Positions 55,922 through 64,000 of a stretch of DNA of 64,000 nt are shown piece by piece. The position numbers were made by a program, and so were the translations under genes. Source of the stretch: Desulfocapsaceae bacterium (lineage in GTDB: Bacteria; Desulfobacterota; Desulfobulbia; Desulfobulbales; Desulfocapsaceae). The notes beneath the pieces are model-generated. The model had not been told where the DNA came from, ran no database searches, and saw only the letters and a list, made by a program, of their open reading frames with translations. Numbering within the stretch: position 1 is the stretch's first letter; the number at the start of each line of letters is the position of its first letter. The stretch covers positions 1 through 64,000 of the forward strand of contig JARLHL010000110.1 of NCBI GenBank assembly GCA_031292275.1, read 5' to 3'.

Positions 55922-56264
55922 ACAATTCCTTAACGTCAATGCCGGACTTCTCTTCTCCATACCCCTGTCACGTTATCCGTGCGGATCTCACATTACAGGA
56001 TTCATAGTATAGTAATTTTTCCTGATACGCATCATTATGGTGGTTCCATGAATGTATTTCTCCCTACCCACACGGAAATATAGATGAATTCTCTTGACCT
56101 CTCCCCGTTTAAGGCTAGAATGAAGACTTGGTATACTTGGCTGTAACTCTCCGTTACAATACATACGCAATATACTGTGTTCTCCACTTTGATCCCGGCA
56201 ATCACCGGACAAAAAAATTATAATCTGTTACAGAATCACCACTATAAGTGAAGGGGGAAAACCT
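55922..56264. other. Divergent promoter region of rlmKL and the Pal-like gene
   Basis: About 340 bases, AT-rich in parts, with no supported gene. A plus-strand promoter is listed separately. Minus-strand control of rlmKL must lie here but was not resolved. Confidence 0.45.
56094..56121 (+). promoter_or_regulatory. Candidate sigma-70 promoter upstream of the Pal-like gene
   Basis: TTGACC (56094-56099) and TAGAAT (56116-56121) are 16 bases apart, about 140 bases before the lipoprotein start. Confidence 0.5.
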
Positions 56265-56870
56265 ATGAAGACAAACACCATCAGGACCATAATACTTTCA
56301 GCCTTGTTTGGATCACTCATTCTCCTGGGAAGCGGTTGTGAAAAAAAGGTCGTCAACTCACCAGACGGCTCTGAAATGTCAGGTGGCAAGAATATTGAAT
56401 ATCCTGATTCTTATGAGGGCGGATCCGGAAAGGTTGGGACCCTGAGTGACACAGGAAGAAACGGAAGAAACGGGAATCTCTCGGTCAATAATCCGGACGA
56501 TCAGTCCGACGCCTATAAACGAGAGCACGGCCGATGCACTCCCGGGCTGTCTCCTATCTATTTCGATTTTGACCAGTCCACCATAAAATCCGATATGTCC
56601 AGCAGGATGGTCAGCAACGCCAGCTACATGAAGAAAAACTCAGGAATTTCAATCGTCATCGAGGGCAACTGCGATTCAAAGGGTACTAATGAATACAACC
56701 TCGCCCTGGGCGAGAGGCGGGCTATAACAGCCAAACAATATCTGGTCAATCTGGGAATCCAGGCTTCAAGGATAAGGACAGTCAGTTATGGTGAGGAACG
56801 GCCTTTGTTTACCGGCCAGGATGAGTCATCTTATGCCATGAACAGGCGGGACGATTTCAGGGCAGAGTAA
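56265..56870 (+). CDS. Pal-like OmpA-domain outer-membrane lipoprotein
   Basis: 201-aa lipoprotein with lipobox Cys25 (LLGSGC), a Gly/Ser/Asn-rich linker (about 30-90) and a C-terminal OmpA/Pal peptidoglycan-binding domain: IYFDFDQSTIKSD, VIEGNCDSKGTNEYNLALGERRA, and RIRTVSYGEERP. It should tether the outer membrane to peptidoglycan. No tolB or tolQRA is adjacent, so it may be a Pal paralogue. GGGGGAAAA precedes the ATG. Confidence 0.9.
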   Translation: MKTNTIRTIILSALFGSLILLGSGCEKKVVNSPDGSEMSGGKNIEYPDSYEGGSGKVGTLSDTGRNGRNGNLSVNNPDDQSDAYKREHGRCTPGLSPIYFDFDQSTIKSDMSSRMVSNASYMKKNSGISIVIEGNCDSKGTNEYNLALGERRAITAKQYLVNLGIQASRIRTVSYGEERPLFTGQDESSYAMNRRDDFRAE

Positions 56871-56887
56871 TTTAGGAAGAGTCTTTT

Positions 56888-56921
56888 CCCTCAATACCTG
56901 TGGCCTTCCGGGTATTGAGGG
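56888..56921. terminator. Bidirectional terminator after the Pal-like gene and cmk
   Basis: CCCTCAATACC and GGTATTGAGGG (11 bp) enclose a 12-base loop; TTTT flanks the left side and CTTT follows on the right. It lies between convergent genes and can serve both. Confidence 0.75.
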
Positions 56922-57056
56922 ACCTTTGGTCGCCCTGAACAGCACGAATTTTCGTTCAAAATCAGGATCTGCTAATAATTTTAACGCAGGCATTCTGAGT
57001 ATAAAATCTCGATCTATATCAAGAGATTGAACGAAATGGCAGTATCTACGGCAGTC

Positions 57057-57734
57057 CTATGATTCTATGTTGTGCAGTATTTCTGAGCAGACTTCTTCTA
57101 TTGTAAGACCGGTTGTATCTATCAACAGGGCATCTTCGGCTTTTTTGAGCGGGGCTATGCTTCTTTCGCTGTCATCCCTGTCTCTTTTTTGGATCATCTC
57201 AAAGACCTCCCGTTCATCGACTGCAGCCCCAGTCAAACGCATCTGCCGAATACGGCGATGAGCCCTCTCCCGGATATCCGCATCCAGAAAGAATTTATGG
57301 GCGGCCTCCGGAAAGACCACGGTGCCGGTATCCCTCCCTTCCGCCACGACGCGTCCCTCGGCACCGATCTGCCGCTGCATCTCCGTGAGCTTCATCCGTA
57401 CAGCTGGGATGGTCGAGACCCTGGATGCCAGCATAGATATCTCCGGCGTACGAATCCGGTCGCTGATATCACGCCCATTCAAAATAACTCCGGCATCGCT
57501 GATTTCGTCGCGCGCAGGAAGCAGCCGAATGGTGATATCCCCGAGACAGGCGGAAACATTTTCGAAATTATCAATATCAACCGACTGGGTTTTCAGGTAA
57601 AACCCGACAGCCCGATACATTGCCCCGGTATCCAGATAGGTATATCCCAGTTGTGCGGCTATCCTTCGACTGATCGTCGATTTTCCCACCCCCGATGGTC
57701 CGTCAAGGGTTATAATATTCGTCTTTTCAGGCAT
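57057..57734 (-). CDS. cmk: Cytidylate kinase
   Basis: 225-aa (d)CMP kinase: P-loop GPSGVGKST, LDTGAMYRAVGFY and GRDTGTVVFPEA substrate motifs, and the RDRDDSERSIAPL segment. It phosphorylates CMP and dCMP for nucleic acid and lipid synthesis. ATG 57734 overlaps the hisC stop by 8 bases. Last gene of the operon beginning with the HD-GYP regulator. Confidence 0.93.
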   Translation of the reverse strand: MPEKTNIITLDGPSGVGKSTISRRIAAQLGYTYLDTGAMYRAVGFYLKTQSVDIDNFENVSACLGDITIRLLPARDEISDAGVILNGRDISDRIRTPEISMLASRVSTIPAVRMKLTEMQRQIGAEGRVVAEGRDTGTVVFPEAAHKFFLDADIRERAHRRIRQMRLTGAAVDEREVFEMIQKRDRDDSERSIAPLKKAEDALLIDTTGLTIEEVCSEILHNIES

Positions 57735-58827
57735 TCTCGAAACCCTGCAAACATTCAGCAAATACTGTAATAAAATTCCTATTTTCAAAATCTGTTCCAA
57801 CACTTATCCTGATACAGTCGATAAGCCCGTAAGCCGCCATTGAACGAACAATAACCCCTCTTCTCGATAAAGCCAGACAGAGAGCGTCCGCATTCATCTG
57901 TAAATCAACCAGGAGAAAGTTAGTCTGGGAGGGATAGCAGGTGCAGCCCAGTTTTTTTACCTCTTCACGCAGATATTCCTTTCCTTGCCGGGTTCGCTCC
58001 TGCGTCTGCCTCAGATAGTGCTCATCGGCCAGCGCAGCCTGCGCTGCGGCCAGGGCTAATCCACCGACACTATAGGGTTGTCGCAGTCTCAGCAGACAGC
58101 GGGAAATTTCCTCCGGCATGATCCCATACCCACATCGCAAGCCGGCCAGGCCGTAGGCTTTTGAAAAGGAGCGAACTACAACCACCCCGCAACGATTTTT
58201 GGTATTGCGGATAAGTGAGAAGGTGTCCAGCAGCTTCTCATTATCCATAAAATCCACATAGGCCTCATTGAGAAGAACAACGACCGATTCCGGGACCCCG
58301 CTCAGAAAGGAGTAAAAATCGCCGGGATTAATGACGGTACCCGTCACATTGTTGGGATTATCCAATACGATCAGCCGGGTTTTTTCTGAAATGGAGGCCT
58401 GGATACTCTCCAGATCATGACTCAATCGCCGTAACGGAATGATGATATTCTGACCGTCAAGTATCTGAACACACCGCTGGTAGAGCAGGGAGGAAGGAAA
58501 ACTTATGATTACTTCAAAACCCGGCTGGACCAGGGAACGCATCAGGAGTTCCACAATTTCCGTGGAACCGTTGCCAAGCACAATCTCGCCGCTTGTTACC
58601 CCGATATTTCGGGCAAGCCTCTGTACCAGTGCAAAACCCGAGGGATCAGGGTACCGACTCAACTCCGCCGCTGCCAGGGCCCTGACCACACTCGGAGAAG
58701 GCCCCCATGGGTTCTCATTGCAGTCCAGCCTAATTAAATTCTCTCTTCCCGGTCCCCTTGCCAGTTCCTCCCGGGATTTTTCAACCTGAACCGCAGTTGT
58801 GATATGTTCAGAGAGATGCAGTTTCAA
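57727..58827 (-). CDS. hisC: Histidinol-phosphate aminotransferase, PLP-Asp replaced by Asn
   Basis: About 366-aa fold type I PLP enzyme of histidine synthesis that transfers an amino group to imidazole acetol phosphate. The PLP Lys is K223 (SFSKAYGLAG), and RLDCNENPWGPSP and LDNPNNVTGT are typical. The almost invariant Asp of the DEAY motif, which binds the PLP pyridine nitrogen, is Asn187 (NEAYVDF, codon AAT at 58267-58269). No ATG is available; TTG 58827 with GGTGG upstream gives a length and N terminus (KLHLSEHI) fitting the family, whereas TTG 58902 would add 25 residues. It overlaps cmk by 8 bases. Confidence 0.85.
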   Translation of the reverse strand: MKLHLSEHITTAVQVEKSREELARGPGRENLIRLDCNENPWGPSPSVVRALAAAELSRYPDPSGFALVQRLARNIGVTSGEIVLGNGSTEIVELLMRSLVQPGFEVIISFPSSLLYQRCVQILDGQNIIIPLRRLSHDLESIQASISEKTRLIVLDNPNNVTGTVINPGDFYSFLSGVPESVVVLLNEAYVDFMDNEKLLDTFSLIRNTKNRCGVVVVRSFSKAYGLAGLRCGYGIMPEEISRCLLRLRQPYSVGGLALAAAQAALADEHYLRQTQERTRQGKEYLREEVKKLGCTCYPSQTNFLLVDLQMNADALCLALSRRGVIVRSMAAYGLIDCIRISVGTDFENRNFITVFAECLQGFENA

Positions 58828-58902
58828 GTTTTTCCACCCAGGGTAGGCACTTTGCGGATCCAATAAGGTGCAAACCTTTACCTTACTTTTGCAGGCCTGC
58901 AA

Positions 58903-60351
58903 TCAAAGAACTGGTCTTTTATTATAAATATCAAGACATTGTTCAATATTATAGGCAACCTTAAACAGAACTTCCTCCTTAAAATGCGGGCCTTGGAGCT
59001 GGATCCCAATGGGCAGTCCCTCCCTGCTGAAGCCTCCAGGAACAGAAATTCCGGGAATACCGGCAAGATTGGCGGAGATCGAGAAAATATCGGAGAGGTA
59101 CATTGCCAGCGGATCGTCTCCCGTAGCGCCGAACTTCCAGGCCGGGGTCGGGGCCACAGGCGAAATCAGGACATCACAGATTTCAAATGCCTTTTTGAAA
59201 TCATTCATGATTATAGTCCGGACCTGGGAAGCTTTTTTATAATAAGCATCGTAATAGCCGGAAGACAGCGCGTACGTCCCCAAGAGAATTCTACGCTTCA
59301 CCTCTGCGCCGAATCCGGCAGAGCGCGACTCCTTATACATATCGATAAGTGAATCTGCGGACATATCTCTGTGACCATAGTGAACCCCGTCGTACCGGGC
59401 AAGATTGGAGCTGGCCTCAGCCGGGGCAATCAAGTAGTAGACAGCTACACAATAGTCCGTATGCGGCAGGCTGACATCCACAATTTCAGCGCCGGCTTCC
59501 CGAAGAAGGGTAATCCCGTTTTTGACCGCGCCTTCAACTTCAGGGTCGAGACCCTCGCCAAAATATTCCCTGGGTACACCCACCCGCATCCCTTTCATCC
59601 CTTTAATCAAGGACTTGGTATAATCAGGCTTCTCGATCCGTACCGACGTGGAATCCTTGCTGTCATATCCGGCCAGCACATTCATCATCAGAGCACAATC
59701 CCTCACATCCCGGGCAAAGGGACCGACTTGATCGAGGGAGGAGGCATAGGCTATAAGCCCATAACGGGAAACCCGGCCGTAGGTCGGTTTCATGCCGACA
59801 ATACCGCAAAGGGAAGCCGGTTGTCTGATGGATCCGCCGGTATCCGAGCCCAGGGAAGCCAGACATTCGCAGGCGGCGACCGATGCAGCTGAGCCACCGG
59901 AGGAACCGCCGGCAACGTACCCCTTTTTCCAGGGATTCTCAGGAACTTTGAATGCACAGGTCTCTGAGGTCGATCCCATGGCAAACTCATCCATGGAGGT
60001 CTTTCCCAGAATAACAGCACCTTCATTTTCCAGCTTATCAATGACTGCAGCATTATATGGAGGAATGAAGTTCTCGAGAATCTTCGACCCGCATGTGGTT
60101 GCAATACCTTTCGTGCAGAGCAGATCTTTTATGGAGACAGGAATACCGCACAAGGCCCCGCTGCCTTTCCGTGCATCGGCCCGATCAGCCATGGCAAGTG
60201 CATGATCCGGATCGACACGGATAAAAGCCTTTATCCGGTCATCAACCGCAGTAATTCTGTCAAGACAACTTAAAGTCAGCTCACGGGAGGATAACTCGCC
60301 ACTACCGAGCTTCTCCAGGGCCTGACAAATTGTTAATTCATAAGGGTGCAT
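58903..60351 (-). CDS. gatA: Asp/Glu-tRNA amidotransferase subunit A
   Basis: 482-aa amidase-signature protein that supplies ammonia and transfers it to misacylated Glu-tRNA(Gln) or Asp-tRNA(Asn). The Ser-cisSer-Lys triad is present: Lys in GIPVSIKDLLC and the serines in SDTGGSIRQPA, with GGSSGGSAASVAA between. ATG 60351 with GAGGA 5 bases upstream is chosen. It follows gatC in the operon; gatB is not in this window. Confidence 0.94.
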   Translation of the reverse strand: MHPYELTICQALEKLGSGELSSRELTLSCLDRITAVDDRIKAFIRVDPDHALAMADRADARKGSGALCGIPVSIKDLLCTKGIATTCGSKILENFIPPYNAAVIDKLENEGAVILGKTSMDEFAMGSTSETCAFKVPENPWKKGYVAGGSSGGSAASVAACECLASLGSDTGGSIRQPASLCGIVGMKPTYGRVSRYGLIAYASSLDQVGPFARDVRDCALMMNVLAGYDSKDSTSVRIEKPDYTKSLIKGMKGMRVGVPREYFGEGLDPEVEGAVKNGITLLREAGAEIVDVSLPHTDYCVAVYYLIAPAEASSNLARYDGVHYGHRDMSADSLIDMYKESRSAGFGAEVKRRILLGTYALSSGYYDAYYKKASQVRTIIMNDFKKAFEICDVLISPVAPTPAWKFGATGDDPLAMYLSDIFSISANLAGIPGISVPGGFSREGLPIGIQLQGPHFKEEVLFKVAYNIEQCLDIYNKRPVL

Positions 60352-60399
60352 TCTATCCTCAAACAAGATCCCCGTTCGGGGTATACGGTTTTTTGGGTG

Positions 60400-60684
60400 T
60401 TAGAGTATTCGCGGAACAATGAAATATTCGTCGTTCTGTTTCGGGCTGTTGGCAAGGGCCTCTTTTCTGGACAGAGAATTTTGGACTCTATCTTCTCGAA
60501 AGGCATTTGAGATGGAAAATGCATGGGTGGTGGGCCTGATGTTTTCTGTATCCAGCTCGTCAAGTTTCGCCACATAGGAAAGGAGATTATCCAACTGTTC
60601 CGTCATTTTTTCCAATTCCTGCTCACTGAGGTTCAGTCTTGCCAAATGCGCTACATGTTCAACTTCTTTTTTTGTAATCTTCAT
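60400..60684 (-). CDS. gatC: Asp/Glu-tRNA amidotransferase subunit C
   Basis: 94-aa stabilising subunit of GatCAB, with the typical start MKITKKEVEHVAHLARLNLSEQELEKM and the C-terminal EYFIVPRIL. It lies 20 bases downstream of the HD-GYP regulator stop and 48 bases before gatA, so all are probably cotranscribed. Confidence 0.94.
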   Translation of the reverse strand: MKITKKEVEHVAHLARLNLSEQELEKMTEQLDNLLSYVAKLDELDTENIRPTTHAFSISNAFREDRVQNSLSRKEALANSPKQNDEYFIVPRIL

Positions 60685-60703
60685 CTTTTATTTTCTTAGG
60701 TAA

Positions 60704-61810
60704 CTAGTTTTCCTGTATATCAAAATTATCCAGATATTCCAGGGAAAATGCATTATTTGTACTTACATAATCAGCAATACATGTACTGAAGTACTTAACG
60801 GTTACGGGATCAAACTGCGTTCCAGAACAGGTATTCAGTTCAGCTATAGCTTCTTCCATCGTCAGATTTTTACGATAGTTTCGTCTGGATGTCATTGCAT
60901 CATAACTATCAACCACAATCAGAATCTTTGTCAGTGTATCCAAGGCATCCCCTTTTAAACCATCCGGATAGCCTTTTCCATCCATTCGCTCGTGATGGTG
61001 CCGTATAATGAACTGCTCCCTTTTCATAAATCCAAGCGGTTTTACTATATTTGCTCCAACACTTGGGTGCTTCCGTATCAGGAGCCACTCCTCATCTGTA
61101 AGCTTCCCCGGCTTTTGAATGCAAGAAAGGTCAATAACAAGTTTTCCTATATCATGAAACTGGGCTGCTCTTCGCAGGACAACCTGTTCTTCCTCCGGCA
61201 GATTCATGGCCCTGCCAAGCATTACGGCATAGTCGGTTACCCGTGTGGTGTGCCCCGCCGTATAATAGTCCTTCTCCTCCATGGCGTTTTGGAGACTGGT
61301 CATCAACTGAACTGTTGCGTTTTCAAGACTGTTGCTATAGGAAAGGAGTAATTTATTCTGTTCCTCAAGTTTTTCCGCCTTTATTCGGACATCATCTTCC
61401 AAGGCCTTTTTATAATGCCTTTCCTGAAGAACATACATCCGTTTTTCAATGGCCCTGCGGATTTTAACATTAAAAATATCCAAATCCTCTATCGGTTTTG
61501 TCAAAAAATCATAGGCACCAAGATTGATCGCCTTAACGGCGTAATCCATTGATCCGGCCCCGGTAAGAAATAAGACGGGGATATTCAGATCAAGGACATT
61601 AAGAGCATGTATAGTATCAAAACCATCCATCTCCGGCATGTTTATATCAAGAATTATAACATCAAAGGAGTTGTTAACAATATCAATGACTCCTGTTCCA
61701 TCCGATACAGTCTGGACAATATATCCAAACATTTCAAGAATTTTTGATACTGTACTGCGAACCATGGCATCATCATCCGCAATCAGTATTTTCGCTTGTT
61801 TCTTTTCCAA
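60704..61810 (-). CDS. HD-GYP response regulator (c-di-GMP phosphodiesterase type)
   Basis: 368-aa protein with an N-terminal receiver domain (phosphoacceptor Asp55 in ILDINMPEMDG; Lys in FLTKP), a linker coil (about 130-170), and an HD-GYP domain with HDIGK and HHHERMDGKGYPDG. It likely hydrolyses cyclic di-GMP when phosphorylated. Start codon is TTG with GAGGAT upstream. First gene of a minus-strand operon with gatC, gatA, hisC and cmk; its kinase is not adjacent. Confidence 0.9.
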   Translation of the reverse strand: MEKKQAKILIADDDAMVRSTVSKILEMFGYIVQTVSDGTGVIDIVNNSFDVIILDINMPEMDGFDTIHALNVLDLNIPVLFLTGAGSMDYAVKAINLGAYDFLTKPIEDLDIFNVKIRRAIEKRMYVLQERHYKKALEDDVRIKAEKLEEQNKLLLSYSNSLENATVQLMTSLQNAMEEKDYYTAGHTTRVTDYAVMLGRAMNLPEEEQVVLRRAAQFHDIGKLVIDLSCIQKPGKLTDEEWLLIRKHPSVGANIVKPLGFMKREQFIIRHHHERMDGKGYPDGLKGDALDTLTKILIVVDSYDAMTSRRNYRKNLTMEEAIAELNTCSGTQFDPVTVKYFSTCIADYVSTNNAFSLEYLDNFDIQEN

Positions 61811-62130
61811 ACCAGTATCCTCTTGAAAAAATTCTTAGAGAAAGGCTCGAAAAATCCGGTCTCTCAATATTCTCCTTAAGTCTACAGGTTTTCAGGTTCA
61901 GCACCAAGTTTATTTTTTGTCTCAGCTCACAGCCTATTCAATTATTGAAGGCGCTTGAATCCGTTATAAACAGATGTAAATCCCCGACCTGGAGGTTTAT
62001 CCATGCACTGGTCTCTCAGAGATTATGCCTTGCCTTCTTTTTTGTGCAGAGATAAACTCGTAGAATGAATAATTGAATAAAACCTGCCGGCCTGAAAACC
62101 ATGTCCTTATTTTACCGGGAGCTTTAATCT
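61811..62130. other. Intergenic region between divergent regulator and TusA-like genes
   Basis: 320 bases without a supported gene. It should contain the promoter of the HD-GYP operon and of the TusA-like gene. A frame on the plus strand (61744-62055) overlaps the regulator and has no recognisable family. Confidence 0.4.
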
Positions 62131-62388
62131 ATGATTGAATCCGCATTCTCAGATCATGGGATCAGACCCATAACAACTCTTAACGCAAAAGGGCTTTACT
62201 GCCCCATGCCCCTCTTGGCCGCCAAAAAAAAACTGACTCAGCTTAATTCCGGGGATATCCTTCAGGTCGACAGTACGGATCCTGATTCTCGTAACGACTT
62301 TGCAGGATGGTGTACCCGTTCGGGAAATGCGTATATGGGAGAAAAAGAAGGCTTCGGTTATATCAGTTTTTTCATCAGGAAAAAATAA
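62131..62388 (+). CDS. TusA/SirA-family sulfur-carrier-like protein
   Basis: 85-aa protein with the family CPMP motif (Cys24 in LYCPMPLLAAKKKL) and the following GDILQVDSTDP segment. TusA proteins carry persulfide sulfur to tRNA thiolation, molybdenum cofactor or dissimilatory sulfur metabolism. GGGAG precedes the ATG. It is alone here and converges with the serine hydrolase gene 9 bases away. Confidence 0.88.
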   Translation: MIESAFSDHGIRPITTLNAKGLYCPMPLLAAKKKLTQLNSGDILQVDSTDPDSRNDFAGWCTRSGNAYMGEKEGFGYISFFIRKK

Positions 62389-62397
62389 AAATTCATT

Positions 62398-63513
62398 CTA
62401 CTCCAGGATATATTTAAGGATTTCCTTCATTAACAGATCGTGTACAATTGGTCGTACTTTCTTTAATTTTTCATTTTTCGCGCCATAAAATGTCCTGTTA
62501 CTGAGAAGGACAATACCAATTTTACGCTGAAGGTCTATCCAGAAAGATGTCCCGGTAAATCCGAGATGACCGACAGAGGCAGGGGAAAAATATCTGCCGC
62601 TGCTTGAGGCGCCCGGCAGGGGGGTGTCGAATCCAAGCGTCCATGGTGAATTGTCCTGCATTTTGAGCGCTTTTCGCAGATCGTCATTGTTATATGATGG
62701 ATGTGTAAAGATATTGTCATACCCTTTTAAAATATTTTCACAAAAGAGCAGAACCCCTTCTATTGTTCCGAAGAGACCCGCATGTCCTGCTATCCCTCCG
62801 ATAAACCGGCAATTATCATCGTGGACTATTCCATAAAGGTTTCTTTTAAGCTCTGGACAATAACCGGTGGATGCAAAGCTGTTTTTATCCCTCTGTTCCT
62901 TCTTTGGAAAAAACATTTTTTCCCCAAGTCCAAGAGGATCGATAATTTTTTCTTTCCAGAATTCATCTAATTTCATCCCGGATTTTTTTTCTATACTCTT
63001 TCCCAGCAGAATATATCCAAGATCACTGTATATGTTTTGCTCTCCAGGCCGGCAGATGAGATCTTCATGGAGTATTCGATCAATAATCTCCTTTTTTCTC
63101 TGATCAGGTGGTATATTCGAGAGAATTTCATCGTATTGTTTATGTGCCGGCAGGCCTGAACAATGAGAAAGGAGATGAATAAGGGTAATATTTTTTTTAT
63201 CTATTGGGATAGATTGAGAAAGGAGTGATTCAAGATTTTCATTCCATTTTATTTTTCTATTTTTGATAAGGGCGAGAATCGAAAAAACGGTAACCAAAGG
63301 TTTAGTGAGAGAGGCTAAGTCATAAAATGTATTAAAATCAATAGCTTTTTCTGAATCTCCTGTTTTGCCGTAACAGAGAGTAACCCTTTTAAATTCTCCA
63401 TGGGAGCAACAGACTATTCCTATTGATGCTCCTGTAAAAACCTTTTCTTTGATATACTCGTTTATTGATGTATCAAGACAGTTTTTTAAAGATTGAGAAT
63501 ATTCTTCGGTCAT
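62398..63513 (-). CDS. Beta-lactamase-fold serine hydrolase
   Basis: 371-aa protein of the class C beta-lactamase/penicillin-binding group. The SxxK motif is Ser68-Leu-Thr-Lys71 (LASLTKPLVT); the second motif lies in the IYSDLGYILLG segment and the third near GHLGFTG. No signal peptide is evident, so an esterase or cytoplasmic peptidase role is more likely than antibiotic resistance. Low G+C relative to most of the window. It lies next to the dnaN-upstream AT-rich block. Confidence 0.88.
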   Translation of the reverse strand: MTEEYSQSLKNCLDTSINEYIKEKVFTGASIGIVCCSHGEFKRVTLCYGKTGDSEKAIDFNTFYDLASLTKPLVTVFSILALIKNRKIKWNENLESLLSQSIPIDKKNITLIHLLSHCSGLPAHKQYDEILSNIPPDQRKKEIIDRILHEDLICRPGEQNIYSDLGYILLGKSIEKKSGMKLDEFWKEKIIDPLGLGEKMFFPKKEQRDKNSFASTGYCPELKRNLYGIVHDDNCRFIGGIAGHAGLFGTIEGVLLFCENILKGYDNIFTHPSYNNDDLRKALKMQDNSPWTLGFDTPLPGASSSGRYFSPASVGHLGFTGTSFWIDLQRKIGIVLLSNRTFYGAKNEKLKKVRPIVHDLLMKEILKYILE

Positions 63514-63858
63514 GATGATTTTATATTATTATATTGATATTTTTAGGAGTTTCCGATAAAATAGGACCTTCATGTACTCCGCATAATTCAAATTTCTCAG
63601 TTTTCATTTTTTTGATATTTTTCGAACAGAGTTCTTTACCGAAACATCTCATATTGTTTGTAACAATAACCCTGTTTAAAGTGTTTTAATAAGTTTATTT
63701 ATATTTTGTTAATAACTCGCAATAAACATTTTTTGTTTTTTTAATGACACTTGATTGTTTATAAAAAATAAAAAAATATTATAGAGTTATTGCTAATTTA
63801 AACATAATAACCAGGTTAATAATAATAAAAAATAAATACATTTATTAAAGGATATTAT
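63514..63858. other. AT-rich block upstream of dnaN, possible origin region
   Basis: 345 bases, very AT-rich, with runs of A or T and no supported gene. TTATAAACA (complement strand, near 63756-63764) matches a DnaA box in 7 of 9 positions; clear clusters of boxes were not found. Placement before dnaN and composition fit an unwinding element, but dnaA is not in the window. AAAGGA lies 6 bases before the dnaN ATG. Confidence 0.35.
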
Positions 63859-64000
63859 ATGGCCCTTAATTGTACGGTTTCAAAGGATGATCTTTTAGAG
63901 GGTATCAATAGTCTGCAGAATATAACAAATAAAAAGGGTACCTTGGCTATACTTGCAAATGTCCTCATTGAAAGTTTGGAGGATGGTCTCTATATAACGG
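63859..64000 (+). CDS. dnaN: DNA polymerase III beta sliding clamp (partial, N terminus)
   Basis: The frame starting at ATG 63859 runs to the right edge: 47 codons beginning MALNCTVSKDDLLEGINSLQ, followed by a conserved IL.NVLIE-type strand (LAILANVLIESLEDGLYI). This matches the first domain of the beta clamp. It encircles DNA and holds polymerase III during replication. The rest of the gene lies outside the window. Confidence 0.85.
   Translation, partial: MALNCTVSKDDLLEGINSLQNITNKKGTLAILANVLIESLEDGLYIT

Noticed and set aside
1-64000. tRNA genes, rRNA genes, CRISPR arrays, intact insertion sequences
   Set aside because: Scanned by eye for T-loop consensus, regular direct repeats with spacers, and paired inverted ends with transposase; none was convincing.

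Overview
The window looks like a piece of chromosome from a strictly or facultatively anaerobic Desulfobacterota bacterium, most plausibly a Desulfobulbales/Desulfobulbaceae-type organism. This is inferred from gene content: multiheme cytochromes, a fused IcmF-type mutase, a siroheme/4Fe-4S mini protein, OleA-like and AMMECR1 genes, and an oxalate/formate-type antiporter. No 16S rRNA or other taxonomic marker is present. G+C is fairly high for most of the window and falls visibly after about 60.4 kb. The right edge holds the first codons of dnaN, so that end may lie near the replication origin.

Layout: 0-4.7 kb holds a zinc/manganese-type ABC uptake operon, a second metal-chelate binding protein and an outer-membrane beta-barrel gene. 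4.8-6.7 kb is a transketolase-like gene on the minus strand. 6.9-8.8 kb encodes a NapC/NrfH-type quinol-oxidising tetraheme cytochrome with an octaheme hydroxylamine-oxidoreductase-family cytochrome, a likely nitrogen-oxide reduction or detoxification pair. 9.4-14.7 kb is a complete branched-chain amino-acid ABC operon (livJ/K-H-M-G-F). It is followed by a sigma-54 activator, a gene-poor kilobase, rpoH, then ilvC with its divergent regulator ilvY and a clear operator and promoter between them. 21.4-28.3 kb carries surE, pyrF, two MFS transporters, an M23-like protein, a catalytically dead site-2-protease homologue, a frameshifted HDOD remnant and a stand-alone Lrp ligand-binding domain.

28.8-40.5 kb is an acyl-CoA region: isobutyryl-CoA mutase-type fusion IcmF, a CoA hydrolase/transferase fused to a GNAT domain, alpha-carbonic anhydrase, an AMP-forming acyl-CoA synthetase, a PflA-like radical SAM protein, a family III CoA-transferase and a metallo-beta-lactamase lactonase-like protein. 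40.5-50.8 kb holds a large AsmA/YhdP-like envelope protein, fabI, and a compact cassette of cysteine-rich proteins: hydantoinase-like ATPase-fold protein, 59-aa CxxC protein, YkgJ-type protein and half-size sulfite-reductase module. Facing it is a second YkgJ/AMMECR1 pair, then an OleA-type thiolase. 51-57 kb contains a small lipoprotein, a hybrid kinase with an Hpt protein, rlmKL and a Pal-like lipoprotein. 57-61.8 kb is a minus-strand operon: HD-GYP regulator, gatC, gatA, hisC, cmk. The window ends with a TusA-like protein, a serine hydrolase, an AT-rich gap and dnaN.

No tRNA, rRNA, CRISPR array or intact insertion sequence was recognised. The strongest leads are the siroheme/CxxC/ASKHA cassette (45.2-48.5 kb), the octaheme cytochrome pair, the inactive S2P homologue, a HisC with Asn in place of the PLP-binding Asp, the orphan OleA-type enzyme and the AT-rich dnaN upstream region.
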